Assembly (NCBI GenBank): GCA_938003765.1 | Contig: CALKYE010000087.1 | Location: 1 to 64,000 of the forward strand | DNA length: 64,000 bases | Reading direction: 5' to 3' | Source of the DNA: an uncultured Planctomycetia bacterium | GTDB lineage: Bacteria; Planctomycetota; UBA1135; GCA-002686595 | Shown: positions 1 to 9,600 of the stretch, one piece after another | How the letters are laid out: every line of letters begins with the position of its first letter | How positions within the stretch are numbered: the first letter of the stretch is position 1 | Notes under the pieces: model-generated | What the model was told of the DNA's origin: nothing | Seen by the model: only the letters and a program-made list of their open reading frames with translations | Databases searched by the model: none | Position numbers and translations under genes: made by a program

Positions 1-52
1 TGCGACGCACCTGGGTCGGAATCGCGCTCGAAGCACTTCTTCAACGGACTCC
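1..52 (-). repeat. Partial copy of 162-bp MITE-like dispersed repeat
   Basis: Positions 1-52 match 39066-39117 at 51 of 52 bases (only position 26 differs). The match stops exactly at the outer end of the terminal inverted repeat, and the rest of the copy lies outside the window. On the minus strand the element begins immediately after the TAG stop of the FG-GAP gene. Confidence 0.85.
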
Positions 53-1731
53 TAGGGCGCGATCTCGAAGTGGATCGAGTCGCTCAGGCCGGTCGACGAC
101 GGCGACTGCGGGTCGCGCATCCAGTACTGCGTCCAGACGTCGACGCCGACCGCGAGCTGGGCGTCGACACCGCTCTGGATCCAGGCGTTCATGTCGAACG
201 AGTAGCTGCCGCTGCAGTCGTTCACCGGCGCCGAGCTTCCGCCGGAGTACTGCAGCGCGGTGCGCCGAAGCGGCGGAGCAGCGCACAACCAGCCTCCATC
301 AAACGGGGCGGCGGTGGGGGCGAAGCCATAGAACAGCAGGCCCCACTTGGCGTTCAGCACTTGCTCGCAGCGCAGATCGAACGCCGAGGGGTTGAGCGTG
401 CTCGGCACGCCGCTCCAGCTCATCTGCGGCGCGCAGCCCAGACTGTTGGTCTTCGCCGTGCAGTAGCTCTCGATGGTCGGCGGCGCGGTGATCTCGAACA
501 CGTACGCCTCGCCGTACGAGTTCGCGCCCGCGACAGGCTCTGCGCCGGGCGCGCCGGCGGCGACGAGCGATCCGCTGAGCGCGACCGCCGAGCCGAGGTA
601 GTCGAGCCCGTCGGTCTCGCTCCCGATCATGTCGAAGTGTCCGGTCCACACGCTTCCCGAGCGCGTGAAGAACTGCACTGCGCCGGAGGTGACGCCGGGG
701 ACCGCGTTGTACGGCAGTCCGACCGCCAGTCGGTCGCCCTCGAGGTCGAGCGCCGCGCCGAAGTTGTCGACGAAGGTCGCGCCGATGTCCGAGAGCTTCG
801 CCTCGAGCGTCCACACGCCGCTCGAGTCGCGATAGACGTACGCTGCGCCGACGTTCGTCCCGAGCGCATCGTGGAACGGCGCGCCCACGACGAGCGTGTC
901 GCCGTCGATCGCGACCGACGTTCCGTACTCGTCTCCGGCTGCGCCGTCCGCGGGCTCGAACAGCGCGCTCTCGCTCCACGCTCCGCCCGTCGACTCGAAC
1001 AGCACGACCGACCCGCGGTTGACAGCGCCCGCGACGTCGTCGAGCGCAGCGCCTGCCGCGACGCGTGCGCCGCTGAGCGCGATCGACGCGCCGAGGTAGT
1101 CGAACGCTCCGGGTGAACTCGAGGTGAGGCGCGCTTCTTGGCTCCACGCGCCGTTGATGCGTCGGAAGACGTACGCCGCGCCGCAGTCGGTGAACCCGGG
1201 CTGATCGTCGCGCGGTGCGCCGATCGCGAGCACGTCACCCTCCAGCGCGAGCGCCTGGCCGAAGTGCGCGGCGACGGTGGGCGATGGCGCGGTGAGTCGC
1301 GCCTCGAGCGTCCACACGCCGCCGACACGCGTGAAGACGTGAACGGCGCCGGCCCCGGAGATCGAGTTCACCCACTCGAACGGCGCGCCGACGGCGATTC
1401 GATCTCCGTCGACGGCTACGGCGAGCCCGAAACGCCCGATCGAACCGGGCGCTGGCGCGAGCGCGGCCTCCTGCGACCACACGCCGGCGTTGAGTCGCCA
1501 GACCCAGGCGCCGCCGTCGTTCTGACCGCCGCCGACGGGGTCGTGCCAGTGCGCGCCGACCACCAGCGTCGGGCCATCGAGGTCGAGCGCCGAGCCGAAG
1601 TCGTCGCCCACACCCAGCACGAATGGATCGGGGCGCAGCAACGCGACCTGCTGGCTGGACCACTGGGCGTGAAGTGCGCCGGGGATGACCACGGCAAGGA
1701 GCGCGAGGCTCGCGGCGAAGTGCGTACGCAT
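52..1731 (-). CDS. Exported FG-GAP repeat protein with shared C-terminal Cys module
   Basis: Predicted exported protein of 559 aa. The ATG at 1731 gives a clean signal peptide ending about ALHA-QW; a TTG 12 bases upstream is the alternative. About seven FG-GAP/integrin-type repeats follow, each with a core such as FGSALDLDGPTLVVGA, which should form a beta-propeller. The last ~130 residues form a separate module opening with YCTAKTNSLGC, then GLLFYG, WLC, NDCSG and QYWMRDP, and ending in LSDSIHFEIAP. The same module ends four other proteins in this window. Propeller proteins of this kind are usually surface-bound or secreted and often act in adhesion or carbohydrate contact, but the partner here is unknown. 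The stop codon touches a dispersed repeat element. Confidence 0.9.
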   Translation of the reverse strand: MRTHFAASLALLAVVIPGALHAQWSSQQVALLRPDPFVLGVGDDFGSALDLDGPTLVVGAHWHDPVGGGQNDGGAWVWRLNAGVWSQEAALAPAPGSIGRFGLAVAVDGDRIAVGAPFEWVNSISGAGAVHVFTRVGGVWTLEARLTAPSPTVAAHFGQALALEGDVLAIGAPRDDQPGFTDCGAAYVFRRINGAWSQEARLTSSSPGAFDYLGASIALSGARVAAGAALDDVAGAVNRGSVVLFESTGGAWSESALFEPADGAAGDEYGTSVAIDGDTLVVGAPFHDALGTNVGAAYVYRDSSGVWTLEAKLSDIGATFVDNFGAALDLEGDRLAVGLPYNAVPGVTSGAVQFFTRSGSVWTGHFDMIGSETDGLDYLGSAVALSGSLVAAGAPGAEPVAGANSYGEAYVFEITAPPTIESYCTAKTNSLGCAPQMSWSGVPSTLNPSAFDLRCEQVLNAKWGLLFYGFAPTAAPFDGGWLCAAPPLRRTALQYSGGSSAPVNDCSGSYSFDMNAWIQSGVDAQLAVGVDVWTQYWMRDPQSPSSTGLSDSIHFEIAP

Positions 1732-1841
1732 GGTCCCGTTCAAGGCGCAAGGCGTCCGCTGCAGCCGACACGAACTCTCGATTCGCCGTGCTTGTCGCGC
1801 CGCGCCGCAGGAGTGGGCGCTGCTCGCGCAGCGGAGCGTCG

Positions 1842-2306
1842 ATGCTGGTGCGCATGTTCAGCCTCCAACTCGCGCGCCTGGGGCCCGCGCTCGGCGACGT
1901 CACGCCGCCCGCGCCCGAATCGCTGTGGCTGAGCGCCTGGGCGCTCGTGCTGCTCGGTTTGGTCAGCGGCGCGGTGCTCGGACTGCGCTTCCACGACGAG
2001 CAGTTCCTCGGCGGCTACGGCTCGTGGCGACGCCGGCTCGCGCGCCTGGGCCACATCGCGTGCGTGGCGCTCGCGCTGCTCGAGATGGCGCACGAACTCT
2101 CGCCGGTCGGCGGCCTCGACGACTCGCTCGCCGAGTGGCGTCGCGCGCTGTGGGAGTTCGGCGGCTTCGCCATGCCGCTGACGTGCTGGCTGGCTGCGTG
2201 GCGCAAGCCCTTTCGACACCTGTTCTTCCTCCCGGTGACATCGCTGAGCGCGGCCGCGACCCTCACCTGCATCGCTCTCGGACGCGCGAATGGACTGCAG
2301 GCATGA
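1842..2306 (+). CDS. Small polytopic membrane protein of unknown function
   Basis: About 154 aa with four hydrophobic stretches (for example SLWLSAWALVLLGLVSGAVL and HIACVALALLEMA) and short charged loops, so an inner-membrane protein is likely. I do not recognise the family. ATG codons at 1842 and 1854 are both possible. An upstream in-frame start near 1788 would add an arginine-rich stretch and looks less natural. Its stop overlaps the start of the next gene as ATGA, so it is probably translationally coupled to the downstream radical SAM protein and may work with it, for example as membrane anchor or partner. Confidence 0.7.
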   Translation: MLVRMFSLQLARLGPALGDVTPPAPESLWLSAWALVLLGLVSGAVLGLRFHDEQFLGGYGSWRRRLARLGHIACVALALLEMAHELSPVGGLDDSLAEWRRALWEFGGFAMPLTCWLAAWRKPFRHLFFLPVTSLSAAATLTCIALGRANGLQA

Positions 2307-3655
2307 AGATCGGACTCCTCGCCATGAGCGGCATCCGCGCGCACGATCCCGAGCTGCTCAAGCTCGGACTCACGCTGCCGGGTTTCGTCGAGCGCTCCAA
2401 ACAAGTCGCGGCGCTGCCGAGCCTGGGGCTGCTGCAACTCGCCGCCGCGACGCCCGAGGGCCACGCGGTCGAGTACTTCGAAGCGAGCGAGGATCGCGGC
2501 GAGTCCGCTGCGCTCTACGACTGCGATCTGGTGGCGATCAGCACCTTCTCCGCGCAGATCTTCGAGGCCTACTCGATCGCCGACCGCCTGCGCGCGGCGG
2601 GCGTGAAGGTCGCGATGGGGGGCCTGCACGTTTCCGTGTTGCCCGAGGAGGCCGCGCAGCACGCCGACTACGTCGCGGTTGGAGAGGGCGAGCACCTCTG
2701 GCCGCAGATCGTCGACGCGGCCGAGCGCGGCGCGGGTCGGCGCATCTTCCGAGCCGGCGACGCGGGCGCGGTGGACGTCGCGCACCTGCCGGTTCCGCGC
2801 TACGAGCTGCTCGAGCAGCGACCCTACAACCGCTTCACGGTGCAAACCTCGCGCGGTTGCCCGTGGCGCTGCGAGTTCTGCGCTTCGACCGTGATGCTCT
2901 CCCAGCGCTATCGCAAGCGTCCGGTCGAGGACGTGATCCGTGACGTGATCGCCATCCGGCGGCTGCGACCCGACGCGTTCATCGAGTTCGCCGACGACAA
3001 CACGTTCGTCGACAAGGAGTGGGGCAAGGAGCTGTGCCGCGCGCTCGCGCCGCTGGGCGTTCGGTGGTTCACCGAGACCGACATCTCGGTCGCCGACGAC
3101 GATGAGCTGCTCCGCTTGATCGCGGCCAGCGGCTGCCGGCAGCTCTTGATCGGACTCGAGAGCCCCGAAGCCTCGGCGCTCGAGGGGCTCGAACTGCGCT
3201 CGAACTTCAAGGCGCGCCGCGCGGAGAGCTACGTCGACGCGATCGAACGCATCCAACGCGCGGGCGTCACCGTCAACGGCTGCTTCATCCTCGGACTCGA
3301 TCACCACGGACTCGACGTGTTCGAGCGCGTGCACGAGTTCGTCGAGCGCACGCGGCTGTACGAAGCGCAGATCACGTACCTCACCGCGTTCCCGGGCACG
3401 CCGCTCTACACCAGGCTCGAGGGCGAGGGTCGGCTGCTCGAGCCGCGCCGCTGGGACCTGTGCACGTTGTTCGACGTGAACTTCCAGCCGGCGCGGATGA
3501 CGCCGGAGCAGTTGCGCCGCGGGTTCTACGGCCTGTCGGAGAAGCTCTACTCGCGCGAAGCGCTCGATCGCCGTCGCGGGAGCTTCTTCAGCGACTTGCG
3601 CGCGCGTCAGCGCGGAGTCGGCGCGCATCAGCTCGAGCGTTCGCGCAGCTCGTAG
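2303..3655 (+). CDS. B12-binding-domain radical SAM protein
   Basis: Predicted 450-aa radical SAM enzyme. Residues ~1-165 form a Rossmann-like B12-binding-type region (KIGLLAMSG start, VAISTFSAQIFEAYSIADRL, VAMGGLHVSVLPEEA, VAVGEGE). The [4Fe-4S] motif is GCPWRCEFC with cysteines 186, 190 and 193. Downstream are strand motifs typical of the radical SAM barrel (FIEFADDNTFVD, LLIGLESP, GCFILGLD). The N-terminal region lacks an obvious DxHxxG cobalamin ligand, so cobalamin binding is uncertain. Such proteins methylate or rearrange lipids, cofactors or natural products; the substrate cannot be read here. The ATG at 2303 overlaps the preceding stop. The gene ends six bases from the stop of the convergent minus-strand gene. 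Confidence 0.92.
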   Translation: MKIGLLAMSGIRAHDPELLKLGLTLPGFVERSKQVAALPSLGLLQLAAATPEGHAVEYFEASEDRGESAALYDCDLVAISTFSAQIFEAYSIADRLRAAGVKVAMGGLHVSVLPEEAAQHADYVAVGEGEHLWPQIVDAAERGAGRRIFRAGDAGAVDVAHLPVPRYELLEQRPYNRFTVQTSRGCPWRCEFCASTVMLSQRYRKRPVEDVIRDVIAIRRLRPDAFIEFADDNTFVDKEWGKELCRALAPLGVRWFTETDISVADDDELLRLIAASGCRQLLIGLESPEASALEGLELRSNFKARRAESYVDAIERIQRAGVTVNGCFILGLDHHGLDVFERVHEFVERTRLYEAQITYLTAFPGTPLYTRLEGEGRLLEPRRWDLCTLFDVNFQPARMTPEQLRRGFYGLSEKLYSREALDRRRGSFFSDLRARQRGVGAHQLERSRSS

Positions 3656-3661
3656 CGTCGT

Positions 3662-4510
3662 TCACTTCTTGGCGTAGGGCGCCAGCTTGCCGAGCAGGAT
3701 CTTGTGGGAGCCGTCGATGAAGTAGCTGGGCCAGTCGCCGCCGGGCGTGGACTGCGGCTTGCCGATGATCCAGGCCCCCGGCTCGTCGGGCGCGATGCGG
3801 GCCACCACCGGCGTCGCTTGCGCTCCGCGATCCGTGGCCGCGAAGTTCCAGCCCACGATGCGCTCGTCGCGCTCGCCCACGAACTCGTTCACGCTGCCGC
3901 TCGTGTCCGGGTGGTTCTGCAGCGACAGGCTGGGCTTGCCCGGAGTTCCACCGTCATCGTTGAAGCGCCAGAACATCGAGCGCAGCGGAGTTCGAGTCGC
4001 GTCGGGACCGTTCACCGCTGGCCAGATCGAGACCTCGAACCGATCTTGGTTGATCGAGAACGTCGTAGCGCCCAGGCCCGCCGGCGCGATCAGGCGTCCC
4101 TTGATGCGGCCAGTGTGGGGATCGACCTCGACGCTCTCGGGATCGACCTCCATCGCCGCGGCGAAGCGCTCGGCCCATTGAGTCACGCCGACCAGATCCG
4201 GTTCGCTGCTCATGATCGACGCGAAGCATGCTTCGGAGTCGAGCGGTGCTTCGACGGTTTGCGACGGCGCGGCCGGCGTCGGCTCGGAGGGTTCGGCTGC
4301 GGGCAGCGCGGAGGCGTTCGATCGCTCCGAAGCTGGCGCGGCAGTCTCCTGCGCATGCGTCGAGTGCTCGCTCTGCGGATCGGGCTCGGTCGCAGCACCT
4401 TCCGAGGTGGGGGCGGACTCGGCGTGCGTGCTGTCCGCGTCGATCCACAGCGCAGCGACGAGTGCGACTCCAGCGACGAGTCCGGCGACGGCGTAGGCGG
4501 CCTTGTTCAT
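3662..4510 (-). CDS. Membrane-anchored hypothetical protein with Pro/Ala/Ser-rich linker
   Basis: 282 aa. An N-terminal hydrophobic segment (about residues 5-23, AYAVAGLVAGVALVAALW) is followed by a low-complexity acidic and Ser/Pro/Ala-rich linker to about residue 90. A compact C-terminal domain of ~190 residues contains many aromatic residues (MFWRFNDDGG, IVGWNFAATD, GDWPSYFIDG). It looks like a single-pass protein with its domain outside the cytoplasmic membrane. I do not recognise the domain. It is convergent with the radical SAM gene. Confidence 0.75.
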   Translation of the reverse strand: MNKAAYAVAGLVAGVALVAALWIDADSTHAESAPTSEGAATEPDPQSEHSTHAQETAAPASERSNASALPAAEPSEPTPAAPSQTVEAPLDSEACFASIMSSEPDLVGVTQWAERFAAAMEVDPESVEVDPHTGRIKGRLIAPAGLGATTFSINQDRFEVSIWPAVNGPDATRTPLRSMFWRFNDDGGTPGKPSLSLQNHPDTSGSVNEFVGERDERIVGWNFAATDRGAQATPVVARIAPDEPGAWIIGKPQSTPGGDWPSYFIDGSHKILLGKLAPYAKK

Positions 4511-5082
4511 CGGAGTCCTCCGCGTCGCGCGTCGTTGGCGGCGGCGCCTCGCGCGCGATGGCGAGTCGACGCATCACGAACGACGAGGGCGCCGCACCGT
4601 TCGCCCGAGTGGCGACGCGAGGTTCGGTGAGCAGAACGCGAGGGGGCCGTGGGAAGGGGCATGGCGTCGGTCCGTGGTCTCCGTGGGCGCATGCGCTCGC
4701 GACGGTCGCCGCCGCGCACCACTCGATGCGAGTTCGGCGTCGGGGGACCCCGGGAGCGCCCGATTGTGAGCTGGCGTCGATCTGCGTGCGGTGGGAGTTC
4801 CGCCCAGCAGACCCAGGCGGCGTCATCTGCAAACGACGTGGCCAACGGTTCGTTCACCGGACTGCGCGAATCTCGCGCGGGGCCGCAGCCTCTGTCCTTC
4901 CGATGGGCCGAGATCGCTCCGGCGCGCGACGGCTCGACTCAGCGAGAGGTCTGCTGCGCGAGCGGCTCGCCCTTCTCGAGGGGACCGACTCGTCGCCGGC
5001 GGCGCCAACTTCGGCCCGCGTGTGGCGCGGCCGACACTCACTCCCGACGCTCGCGCCGCGCGAGCGCCGTCGCCGCGTTGGC
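4511..5082. other. 572-bp stretch with no convincing gene
   Basis: Lies between two minus-strand genes and should hold the promoter of the downstream one. The open frames here on both strands give arginine-rich translations without domain-like features, as expected from random frames in GC-rich DNA. No clear hairpin, repeat or RNA gene was recognised. Confidence 0.5.
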
Positions 5083-6504
5083 TCAGCGCAACCGCAGCTC
5101 GAGGTCGCCGTCGCCCTGCGAAGCGAGCGTGTAGGTGAAGTGACGCGTCGCACCGTCCGGTCCGCGCAGCGCGAGGCTGTAGGGGCCGGGCGCGAGGTGT
5201 TCGAGCACCAGCTCGGTCGAGTTGAAGGCGGTGGACGCGATGTCTTCGACGCCCCAACCCGAGAGCGACCACTCCGAGGTGCTCGTGTCGACTCCGGTCA
5301 GGCGGACGCGCAGTGTGCGGCGCGGCGAGAGCGTGATCCGCATCGGCCCGTCGACGTCGGTCGCGGCCCAGCACGGCGCCCACTCGGCCGTGTCCACGCG
5401 AACGATCCCGAGGGTCGTGGCCGCGTGGAGTTCGAAGCGACCCTTGGAGTCCGTGCGCGTCGCCGCGAGGCGCGCGACGGCGAATCCGTCGTGCACGGCC
5501 CAGGCTTCGACGCTCGCGTGGTGGACTGCGTGCCCGAGAGGATCCCGCACCGTGCCGATGCGCGAGACGCCGGGCTCGAGCTCGAAGAGGAGCTCCGTTG
5601 ACTCGCCTTCCGTCGACGCCACTGCGCTCACGGCGCCGTCCGCGCTGAACACGAGCGCTTCGAGCGGGCCGGGCCACACGCCGTCCAACTCGAAGCGAGC
5701 GTTCTCATCGAGCTCGCACTCGAAGTTGAGCGCCAACCCTTGGTTGCCCGTCGGCCAGACTGCGACGGTCAGGGCAACATCGTGCGACGCTCCGCGCACG
5801 ACTCCCAGCAGACGTGCGCCGCGGTCGAGGGCTACTCCCAGTTCGGCGCCAGCGCAGCGAGCGCTCTCCAGCGGGCCGAAGCTGGCTGGCGCGAAGCCCG
5901 GCGCGCGCGCTTCGAGCACGACGCCATCTCCGAGCGGCGCGTCGAACGTCGTCAAGCCGCGCTCGTCGCAGTGCGCGACGCGCTCGTGCGAAACTCCATG
6001 CTCGCGCCAACGGGCGCGCACCTCGCCGTCGCCGATCGGCGCGCCGTTCACATCGCGCATCCACAACGTCAGCGCGGCGGACGGCTCCGGCGTCGGCGGC
6101 TCGGACTCGACGACGTCGCTGCTCGTCGCCGGCGCGATCGTCGAGTCCAGTTCGTCGTCGCAGGCCTCCGTCGCGAGCTCGGCGGGCGCGGACTCGTCCG
6201 GGTCGGACGTCGCGAGCCGTGTCGCCTCGGGCTCGTCGAACATCGGCGTCGGAGTGCTCGAGCGAAGGTCGACGACTTCGACGGCGGGTGTGGTCTCTGC
6301 GGTTGGCGCAACCGCCTCGGATGATGTCGCTGGAGTCGAACTGCGCGCGCCAGAGTCGAGCTCATACGGCGCGAGCTTGCGCAGCTTCGCCGTCCGGTCG
6401 ACGCGCTGGCCCTTGGGCAGCTCGAACCACACCAGACCCACGAGACCTGCGAGGAGGATGAGGATCGCGTTGGTCGCGACGGCGCCGGAGGGCTTCATGG
6501 GCAT
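5083..6504 (-). CDS. Membrane-anchored protein with carboxypeptidase-regulatory-like domains
   Basis: 473 aa. A hydrophobic N-terminus (ATNAILILLAGLVGLVWFEL) acts as signal anchor, followed by a Ser/Thr/Glu/Pro-rich linker of roughly 110 residues. The rest is beta-rich and resembles carboxypeptidase-regulatory-like folds: repeated patterns such as DVNGAPIGDGEVRARW, DPLGHAVHHASVEAWAV, DSKGRFELHA and LAPGPYSLALRGPDG. The same type of repeat occurs in the sigma-factor fusion at 46.6-50.1 kb. It probably sits outside the cytoplasmic membrane with a binding or structural role. Starts at 6504 and 6498 are equally plausible. Confidence 0.8.
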   Translation of the reverse strand: MPMKPSGAVATNAILILLAGLVGLVWFELPKGQRVDRTAKLRKLAPYELDSGARSSTPATSSEAVAPTAETTPAVEVVDLRSSTPTPMFDEPEATRLATSDPDESAPAELATEACDDELDSTIAPATSSDVVESEPPTPEPSAALTLWMRDVNGAPIGDGEVRARWREHGVSHERVAHCDERGLTTFDAPLGDGVVLEARAPGFAPASFGPLESARCAGAELGVALDRGARLLGVVRGASHDVALTVAVWPTGNQGLALNFECELDENARFELDGVWPGPLEALVFSADGAVSAVASTEGESTELLFELEPGVSRIGTVRDPLGHAVHHASVEAWAVHDGFAVARLAATRTDSKGRFELHAATTLGIVRVDTAEWAPCWAATDVDGPMRITLSPRRTLRVRLTGVDTSTSEWSLSGWGVEDIASTAFNSTELVLEHLAPGPYSLALRGPDGATRHFTYTLASQGDGDLELRLR

Positions 6505-6671
6505 GGTTGAGCGAGTGGGGGCGGGGAAGCTCCCGACCCCTTCGGACCCCGTGTGTGGCGCTCTTGAGCGCCCGCTCGCTCGCGCTGCAGCCGCGGCATG
6601 AGCGAAGCTTTTTCACGCGCGCCGCTCGCTCGCATTGACAAGCGCCGGACGGGCTCCGCAGGCTCACCGGA

Positions 6672-9600
6672 ATGCAAATCCCCCGCTGGTTGTCCCGTGA
6701 GGTGGTGTTCGGCGCCGTCGCCGCCGCATCGATCCTCGTTTCGAATTCAGAGGCGCAGACCAAGCTGCTCCGCTTCCCCGACATCCACGCGGAGCGCGTG
6801 GTGTTCTGCTACGCCGGCGATCTGTGGCTCGCGCCGACCGCTGGCGGAGCTGCGACGCGATTGACCGCGCACCCGGGCCTGGAGCTGTTCCCGAAGTTCT
6901 CGCCCGACGGCAAATGGGTCGCGTTCACGGGTCAGTACGACGGCGACGAGCAGGTGTACGTGATGCCCGTCACGGGCGGCGCGCCGACGCAGCTCACCTT
7001 CTATCCGGCGCGCGGACCGCTTCCGCCGCGCTGGGGCTACGACAACCAGGTCTACGGCTGGACCGCGGATTCGGGGCGCGTGCTGTTCCGCTCGATGCGC
7101 GAAGGTTGGGACCTCACCGACACGCGTCTGTTCACCGTGGCGCTCGACGGCGGCCTGCCGCTGGCGCTGCCGATGCCCGTGGCCGGCGGCGGCGACCTGT
7201 CGCCCGATGGCTCGAAGGTCGTCTACTCGCCGCTCACGCGCGACTTCCGCACGTGGAAGCGCTACCAGGGCGGCTGGGCGCAGGACCTGTTCATCTTCGA
7301 CCTCGCGACGTCGAAGCTCACGCCGGTCGCGCACCACGTGCGCACCGAGCGCGACCCGATGTGGATCGGCGAGCAGATCTACTTCGCGTCGGATCGCAGC
7401 GGCACGCTCAACCTCTACAGCTTCGACCCCAAGGGCGGCGAGGTGCAGCAGCTCACCACGAGCTCGAAGTGGGACGTGCGCTGGCCGTCGAAGGGCGAGA
7501 ACGGCGAGATCGTCTACGAGAACGACGGGCAGTTGTGGGTCTACGAGACGCGCGCGCGTTCGAACCGCCGGCTCGACATCCACGTGCCCGACGACGGCGT
7601 CGCGAGCCGTCCCTCACGCGTTTCCGCGGAGGACGCGATCGAGGGCGCAAGCCTCAGCCCCAAGGGCGAGCGCGCGCTGTTCGTCGCGCGCGGCGACGTG
7701 TTCACGGCGCCGATCGAGAAGGGCGCGACGCGCAACCTGACGCGCAGCTCGGGCGCGCACGACCGCGGCGCGGCGTGGTCGCCCGATGGCGCTTCGATCG
7801 CGTACATCAGCGACGCCAGCGGCGAGGACGAGGTCTGGATCGTGGCGCAGGATGGCGCGAGCGCTCCTCGGCAGCTCACGCAAGGCGGCGATCGCATGCT
7901 GTTCGGCCTGAGCTGGTCGCCCGACAGCAAGCGCATCGCGGTCAACGACAAGTCGGGCCGGCTGCGCGTCGTCGACGCCTCCAGCGGCGCGATCGTCGAG
8001 GTCGCGCGCAATCGCGGCGGCCCCATCGGCGACTCCACCTGGTCCGGGGACAGCGCCTGGCTCGCGTTCTCGCTCTCCAACGACAACGGAATGCGTCAGG
8101 TGCACCTGTGGCGCGCGTCGGACGGCTTGCTCACTCCGCTGACCGACCCGCTGTGGAGCGCTTACGAGCCGGTGTGGGATCGCGAAGGCAAGTACCTCTA
8201 CTACTTCTCCGATCGCGAGTTCGTTCCGCAGCTCTTCACCGGGCTCGAGTGGAACTTCGCCGTGACGCGCACGACCGGGTTGTATGCGCTCGCGCTGGCG
8301 TCCGACGCGCCGCACCCGCTGCCGCCCGAGAGCGACGAGGTCGAACTCGCGGACGACGACGAGGGCGACAAGGGCGCGCCGAAGAAGGAGGCGAAGGACG
8401 ACAAGAAGGACGGCGAGGACAGCGAGGACGACGATGCGCCCAAGCCGGTGCGCGTCGACCTCGAGGGCCTCGCTCAACGCGTCGCGCGCTTGCCGATCGA
8501 GGCTGACAACTACGGCAATCTGCTCGCCGGCGACAAGCTGCTGTTCTTCCTGCGCGGAGGTTCGCCGTTCTACGGGCGCGAGAGCGAACGCAAGACGGAC
8601 CTGATGGTGTTCGACCTCGAGAAGCGCAAGGCCTCGGCGTTGGTCGAGGACGTCGGTGGGTTCACGCTCAGCGCGGACGGTTCGAAGCTGCTCGTCGACA
8701 AGGATGGCGAGCATCTGTTGTTCGACGCGGCCGCAGAGGCGGACGAGGGCAAGTCGATCTCGACCTCCGGCCTGGTGGTCGATCGCGTTCCGCGCGAGGA
8801 GTGGAACGAGGTGTTCCGCGAGGTCTGGCGGCGCTTCCGCGACTTCTTCTACGTGGAGAACATGCACGGCTACGACTGGAACGCGCTGCGCGCGCAGTAC
8901 GAAGCGCTGCTGCCCCACGTCGGGCACCGCTCGGACCTCAACTACGTGCTCGGCGAACTCGTGGGCGAGCTGAACGTCGGCCACGCCTACGTCTCCGGCG
9001 GCGATTGGGAAGCGCCGGAGCGACCCAACGTCGCGCTGCTCGGCGCGCGCTTCGAGCTCGACGCCGCGAACCAGCGCTACAAGATCGCGCGCATCCTGCG
9101 CGGCCAGAACGAGGAAGCGCGCTACCGCTCTCCGCTCACTGAAGTCGGAGTCGACGTGAAGGTCGGCGACTACTTGCTCGCGGTGGACGGTGAAGAGCTC
9201 ACCGGCCGCATGAATCCGTACGCCCTGCTGCGCCACCGCGCGAACCGTCCGGTGGAGCTGCTCGTCGGGCCGAGCGCCGACAAGGCCGCGGCGCGCAAGG
9301 TCGTGGTGAACCCGATCCGCTCCGAGACGGAGCTGCACTACCTCGACTTCGTGCTGCGCAACCGCGAGCGCGTCGATCAGCTCTCGGGCGGACGGCTCGC
9401 CTACGTGCACATCCCCGACATGGGCGAGGACGGCATCCGCGAGTTCATCAAGTGGTACTACGGCCAGGTGCGCAAGGACGGATTGATCGTCGACGACCGC
9501 AACAACGGCGGCGGCAACGTGTCGCAGATGGTGATCGAGCGCTTGCGCCGCACGCTGCTCTCGACGGGCTTCTCGCGCAACTCGGAGTTCACCGAGACCT

